A stretch of 64,000 bases of DNA, from the NCBI RefSeq assembly GCF_900114095.1, contig NZ_FORV01000008.1, forward strand, positions 62,001 to 126,000, given 5' to 3'. Source of the DNA: Sphingomonas sp. NFR04. Lineage in GTDB: Bacteria > Pseudomonadota > Alphaproteobacteria > Sphingomonadales > Sphingomonadaceae. The stretch's first letter is position 1; each line of letters opens with the position of its first letter. The notes beneath the pieces were generated by a model. That model worked only from the letters and a program-made list of their open reading frames with translations. It was not told where the DNA came from and searched no databases. This document shows, piece after piece, positions 60,103 through 64,000 of this stretch. The translations under genes and the position numbers were made by a program.

Positions 60103-62097
60103 TCAGAAGGTGGCGATCTTCACCATGAAGCGGATGTTGCGCCCCGGCTGGATCACCAGATCCTTGTTGAGCGAAGTCGCGTTGCGCGCGATCTCGTCGG
60201 TCAGGTTCTGGCCGACGATGGCGAACTCGATCCCCGGCTGCGACTTGAACGGCCGCCAGGCGATGTTGGCGTTGATCATGTTGTAGCCCGGCGTCTCGGT
60301 GTCGAACGCGCCGAACTTGGTCTGCTTGGCATTGTGGACGAACTGCACCGCGCCGTCGAACTGCGGCGTGAACAGGTTCATGCCGGCACCCAGCCGATAG
60401 GGCGGGATGCGCGGCACGTTGCCGCCATCGTCCAGCGTCGCGCGGGTATAGTCGGCCAGACCGGTCAGCTGCAGCGTCTGGTCGTGCTGGTGGAACAGGT
60501 CGAGGCTCGCCTTGCCTTCCAGCCCGCGGAAATGCGCGCCCTGCTGGCGATAGTTCAGCTCCTTCAGGTCGCCGTCGCCGCCGAGCGCGCAGGTTCCGTC
60601 GTCGTCGCAGGTGCGGCCGGTGAGGTCGCCATAGATATAGTTCTTGAACCAGGTCGAATAGGCGCTGCCGTCGAAGTGGAAGCGATCGACATTCACCCGC
60701 AGCGTCGCCTCGATCGAGTTGGCGCGCTCGATCTTCAGGTTCGGATCGCCGGTCTCGAAGGTGTTGGGGCCGTCATGCCCGCCGCGCGCGAACAATTCGG
60801 TGATCGCCGGGGCACGGCCGGTGCTCGAACCGGTGAAGCCCAGCTTCACATGGCTGCCGACATCGAGCAGCGCGCCGATCGCGCCGCTGACCGGGGTGAA
60901 CTCGCGCACGGTGAACACGTCGCCCGCGGGTGTGCCTTCGTTGCGGACATGCTCGACCCGGCCGCTGGCTTGGAGGTGCAGGATGTCGGCAACCGGCACC
61001 TCGGTGAAGAGATAGGCCGCTTCGCTCTGCGTGGTGGTGGGGAACAGATAGCTGCTGTCGTCGCCGATCGCCGAGAACTTGCGGTTCTGCACCTCGAAGC
61101 CGATCGCCGAGTTGCGGATCAGTCCCAGCGGGTTGAGCAGGAATTCGAGATGGCCGTCGAACTCCTTGTTGTGGAACGTCGTGTCGATCGTGCCGTCCGG
61201 CTCCTTCTCGTCATGCGTATAGTCGGCATAGCTGGCGTCGAGGTTGATCGACTTGAGCGGGCCGGCGTTCACCGCGAACACGTCGCGCGACATTACCTTG
61301 GTCTGGCGCATGTCGATATAGGTGGTGTCGCTGGGGATGCCGTATTTCGAGTTATACTGGCTGACCGACAGGCCGACATGGCTCGCATCGTCGCCGCCGA
61401 AGAAGTAGGAGCCGCCGACGGACGCGCCGTGCCCGCGGAAGAAGCTGTTCTGCTGGACGCCGAGCGGCGTGTCGTAGTCGCTCGCGTCGTGGTAGAAGCC
61501 GTCAGCGTGCAGCGCGAACTGGCCCAGCCTGGCGTCGACCAGCGCGCCGCCTTCGCCCACCTTGGCGGCGCTGCCATAGCTGCCCACCGCTTCGCCCGAG
61601 ATCGGATCGCTCGGCAGTTTCATCGGCACGCGGTTGTTGATCACGTTGACCACGCCGCCGATCGCCTGGCTGCCATAGCGCAGCGTGCCCGCACCGCGGA
61701 CGACCTCGATGCTCTCCGCCGCGAAGGGATCGACGGGGATGCCGTGGTCGGGGCCGATGTCCGACACGTCGGAGCTGCTGGCGCCGTTCTCGAGGATGCG
61801 GACCCGCGTCGCGTCCATCCCGCGGATGATCGGCCGGCTGGCGCCGCTGGCGAAGCCGGTGGCGGCGATCCCCGGCTCCTGTGCCAGCGCATCGCTGATG
61901 CTCGCCCCACCGCTGCGCAGGATCTGGTCGCGATCGACATGGGTGACGATGGTCGGCACCTCGTCGCTCGCCACGGCATAGGGCGTGGCGGTGACAACGA
62001 TGATGTTCTTGTCGTTGGCCTGCTGCGGATCGGGGTCGGCAAAGGCATGGGGGACGAACGCGACGATCGCCGCGCCCGCGAGAAGGGCAGTACGCAT
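60103..62097 (-). CDS. znuD: ZnuD-like TonB-dependent receptor (zinc uptake)
   Basis: A 664-residue outer-membrane receptor with signal peptide (ALLAGAAIVAFVPHAFA), plug domain (IVVTATPYAVASDEVPTIVTHVDRDQIL, RGMDATRVRILENGASSSDVSDIGPDHG) and barrel. The GPDHGIPVDPF plug sequence and histidine/aspartate-rich external segments (YTHDEKEPDGTID, CDDDGTCALGGDGD, DLFHQHDQT) fit ZnuD zinc receptors. A Zur-like box precedes the small gene upstream, which is probably in the same operon. Confidence 0.88.
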   Translation of the reverse strand: MRTALLAGAAIVAFVPHAFADPDPQQANDKNIIVVTATPYAVASDEVPTIVTHVDRDQILRSGGASISDALAQEPGIAATGFASGASRPIIRGMDATRVRILENGASSSDVSDIGPDHGIPVDPFAAESIEVVRGAGTLRYGSQAIGGVVNVINNRVPMKLPSDPISGEAVGSYGSAAKVGEGGALVDARLGQFALHADGFYHDASDYDTPLGVQQNSFFRGHGASVGGSYFFGGDDASHVGLSVSQYNSKYGIPSDTTYIDMRQTKVMSRDVFAVNAGPLKSINLDASYADYTHDEKEPDGTIDTTFHNKEFDGHLEFLLNPLGLIRNSAIGFEVQNRKFSAIGDDSSYLFPTTTQSEAAYLFTEVPVADILHLQASGRVEHVRNEGTPAGDVFTVREFTPVSGAIGALLDVGSHVKLGFTGSSTGRAPAITELFARGGHDGPNTFETGDPNLKIERANSIEATLRVNVDRFHFDGSAYSTWFKNYIYGDLTGRTCDDDGTCALGGDGDLKELNYRQQGAHFRGLEGKASLDLFHQHDQTLQLTGLADYTRATLDDGGNVPRIPPYRLGAGMNLFTPQFDGAVQFVHNAKQTKFGAFDTETPGYNMINANIAWRPFKSQPGIEFAIVGQNLTDEIARNATSLNKDLVIQPGRNIRFMVKIATF

Positions 62098-62150
62098 GAA
62101 GGAAACTCCGTGAACCTGGGGTGCGCCGCTCGGGCGGCGCGTATCGTTGG

Positions 62151-62504
62151 TCAGGCGCGGAGTTCAGGCGGCGCGCGGCTGCGCCAGGCGTGCGAGCGGA
62201 CGAGCCGCGGCGCCGGATCGGCGGCGAGCGCTGCATGCCATTCGGCTGCCGGCAGCGGCGGCGCGACGGTAGGGGGCACGGAGGCGAGATAAGCGGAGGC
62301 CGACGCGACCTCGTCGCAGAGCGGGCAATCCTCGTCGTCGTCGCTTTGCCGGGGTGCGTGGTGCGAGGCGTGCGTCGTCGCGGCCCAGCCTTGTCCCGGA
62401 TGCACATGCGCGCGGACGATCCCCGCCTGCCAGCATAGCGCGAACGCCAGCAGCAGCGCCGGCAGCAGCCGGACAAACAGACCAGGGATGCGGAAGACGC
62501 GCAT
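62151..62504 (-). CDS. DUF2946-like histidine-rich exported protein
   Basis: A 117-residue protein with an N-terminal membrane or signal segment (LLPALLLAFALCWQAGIVRA). A metal-ligand-rich stretch follows (HVHPGQGW, HASHHAP, then DEDCPLCDE with CxxC). Such proteins often precede metal-linked TonB receptors; a periplasmic metal-handling role is inferred. Start at 62504 is preferred over 62531 because the latter lies inside a Zur-like box. It is followed by znuD after 53 bases. Confidence 0.75.
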   Translation of the reverse strand: MRVFRIPGLFVRLLPALLLAFALCWQAGIVRAHVHPGQGWAATTHASHHAPRQSDDDEDCPLCDEVASASAYLASVPPTVAPPLPAAEWHAALAADPAPRLVRSHAWRSRAPPELRA

Positions 62505-62529
62505 CCGCAATGCCGTACTGCAGCATCGC

Positions 62530-62549
62530 ATATGTTTCAATATATCATT
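62530..62549 (-). promoter_or_regulatory. Zur-box-like site before the DUF2946-znuD genes
   Basis: On the minus strand AATGATATATTGAAACATAT matches the AATGTTATA-ATATAACATTT type of Zur site at about 15 of 20 positions. It overlaps the stop of cydC and lies 26 bases before the small gene. The assignment rests on this match plus the zinc-receptor context. Confidence 0.45.
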
Positions 62550-64000
62550 GGCGGATGGCGGCGATATCGATCCGTGTCGTGGCGGCGAGGACCAGCGGGG
62601 CGGGGCGGTGCGAGACGAGGACCAAGCCGGTGCCGGTCGATTGGAGCCAGGCATCGACGCGACGGATCAGCTCCGCTTCGGTCGCGCCGTCCAGCCCTTC
62701 GCTGGGCTCGTCGAGCAGCAGCCAGGGGCGTCCCGCGAGCAGCGCGCGGGCGAGCGACAGCCGCTTGCGCTCGCCACCCGATAGCGTGCCGCCGGCCTCG
62801 GCGAGCGAGGTCTCCAGCCCGCCGGGCATCGCGCGCACCGTCGCATCGAGGCAGGCGGTGTGGAGTGCCTCCCACATCGCCGCCTCGGTGATGCCGGGGC
62901 GGGCGACGCGGAGATTGTCGGCGATCGAACCGGCGATCAGCACGGCGTCCTGTGGGGCGAGCGCGAACTGGCGGCGGAGCGTGTCGGCACTGCACTGTCC
63001 GATCGGCGTGCCATCGAGCGCGAGTACATGCACGGGCGTGCGGAGCCCGGCCAGCGCCTCGATCAGCCGTGTCTTGCCGGTACCCGACGCGCCGGTGATC
63101 GCCACGCGGGCGCCTGGCGCAAGCGTGTGGCTGCCGAGGGTGATCGGCCGGGCGACGGTGTCGGCCGGGGGCGCCGCGACGAGCTCTCCCGGAAGCTCGG
63201 CCAGCGTGGCGAGGCGGGCGAGGCCCTGTTCGACGCTCGCCTGGCGCAGCGCGGTGCGGGCGAAGGCCGCCATCGCCTCGACCGACGCAGCGGCGGCGAG
63301 CAGCGCCAGCGCGCGGAGCAGGGCACTGCCGTCGGACAGCGCGAAGACGATCGCCGCGGTAAGCGCGCCATAGCCGGCGAGCAGACCGGCCACCGCGCCG
63401 TCGCCGCGCGCCAGCGCCGCACGGGCGCGGTCGAGAGGGCGGGAGAGTTCTGCAATCGTGTCCGCCACGCGGGGGGCGAGGCCATAGGCGATGATCTCGG
63501 GCCGGGCGGCGGCATAGTCGACGAACGCGGTGCGCAGCGCCCCCAGCGCTTCCGCAGCCTCGGCGGCGGGACCGGTGGTGAGGCGGCGCGCGGCAAGGGT
63601 GAGCAGCGGCGGCAGCGCGGCCAGGAGCAGCGCCAGTGCGAGCGCGGCCTTCCATCCGGCCAGCGCGACCAGCGCCACGGCGAACACCGCGGCGGCGAGG
63701 CTGGCGGGGCGGCTCGGGCGGCGGACGACCAGGTCTTCCAGCGCTTCGATGTCGCCGATCAGCCGGGCGCTGGCGTCGCCGCCGGCAAGGTCCGGCGCGG
63801 TGCGGCTGTCCTGCGCGGCGAGTTTGCCGAACAGTCGGCCGCGCAGATCGGCCATGGCGGTGAGCGCGGCCTGGTGCGACAGCAGGCGTTCCCCGTACCG
63901 GCCGCCGGTGCGCAGGATGGCGAGGCCGCGGATCGCGGCGCTGGGGATCAGATAGTTGAACGCGGCGACCGCAGCCGCGCCGCTCGCCCCGGCGATCGCG
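62545..64000 (-). CDS. cydC: Thiol-reductant ABC exporter subunit CydC (partial at 5' end)
   Basis: Half of the CydDC exporter that moves cysteine and glutathione to the periplasm for cytochrome bd and c assembly. The frame is open to the window edge (485 codons seen). The visible membrane domain includes FNYLIPSAAIRGLAILRTGGRYGERLLSHQAAL, typical of CydC. The ATPase has a Walker A variant TGASGTGKT, LSGGERKRLSLARALL signature and LLLDEPSEGLD Walker B. CydD would lie beyond the window. Confidence 0.92.
   Translation of the reverse strand, partial: AIAGASGAAAVAAFNYLIPSAAIRGLAILRTGGRYGERLLSHQAALTAMADLRGRLFGKLAAQDSRTAPDLAGGDASARLIGDIEALEDLVVRRPSRPASLAAAVFAVALVALAGWKAALALALLLAALPPLLTLAARRLTTGPAAEAAEALGALRTAFVDYAAARPEIIAYGLAPRVADTIAELSRPLDRARAALARGDGAVAGLLAGYGALTAAIVFALSDGSALLRALALLAAAASVEAMAAFARTALRQASVEQGLARLATLAELPGELVAAPPADTVARPITLGSHTLAPGARVAITGASGTGKTRLIEALAGLRTPVHVLALDGTPIGQCSADTLRRQFALAPQDAVLIAGSIADNLRVARPGITEAAMWEALHTACLDATVRAMPGGLETSLAEAGGTLSGGERKRLSLARALLAGRPWLLLDEPSEGLDGATEAELIRRVDAWLQSTGTGLVLVSHRPAPLVLAATTRIDIAAIRQ

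Overview
The window is GC-rich alphaproteobacterial chromosome, most likely from a Sphingomonadaceae member (Sphingomonas-like). This rests on CtrA, a DUF2794 protein, the phoR-pstSCAB-phoU-phoB order with long N-terminally extended PstC/PstA, a heme oxygenase/bacteriophytochrome pair, several TonB-dependent receptors, and GC-rich palindromic repeats scattered through intergenic spaces. I found no rRNA, tRNA, CRISPR array, transposase or prophage.

Layout. 1-4782: the 5' part of cphA (cyanophycin synthetase) and an operon joining a GH89 alpha-N-acetylglucosaminidase to a NagX/HGSNAT-like membrane acetyltransferase. 4983-8299: msrC, arfB, an RluA-type pseudouridine synthase, wrbA and a pirin. 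8412-11756: a LysR regulator coupled to an AI-2E-type permease, then ctrA and dgkA. 11791-20167: HPP membrane protein, exported amidohydrolase, threonine dehydratase, a TIGR02466 oxygenase-like protein, rnr (carrying an in-frame palindromic repeat), a LacI regulator and two small proteins. 20175-24297: an MFS transporter, an APH(3')-type kinase, pgsA-moaD-moaE and a ParDE toxin-antitoxin pair. 24294-27588: the peroxide module oxyR-ahpF-ahpC. 28015-32618: two acyltransferase-3 proteins, a TSUP permease, cysE and a DUF2794 gene. 32788-36957: TonB receptor, [2Fe-2S] ferredoxin, and an ECF41 sigma factor with its carboxymuconolactone-decarboxylase partner. 37073-41549: a tightly coupled operon of a thermolysin-like metallopeptidase, an MBL-fold hydrolase and an unknown protein. 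41739-50142: PH-domain and EF-hand proteins, purB, bphO-bphP, a membrane protein, an SDR and a proline-rich exported protein. 50268-57480: the full Pho regulatory and transport operon. 57563-60081: a Tat-signal protein followed by the HPr-rel-A cassette (PqqD-like, HprK-like kinase, nucleotidyltransferase). 60103-64000: a ZnuD-like zinc receptor, a histidine-rich small protein and cydC (partial).

The window mixes nutrient scavenging (phosphate, zinc, amino sugars, cysteine), oxidative-stress defence (AhpCF/OxyR, MsrC, WrbA, ECF41) and envelope or light sensing. The two least explained modules are the metallopeptidase-MBL operon (37073-41549) and the HPr-rel-A cassette with its adjacent exported protein (57563-60081). 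The most unusual sequence event is the palindromic repeat inside rnr. Several regulatory sites can be read directly: a Pho box at the 3' end of phoR, an ECF41-type promoter, a Zur-box-like site, an FNR-like box before cphA and a ParD-type operator.
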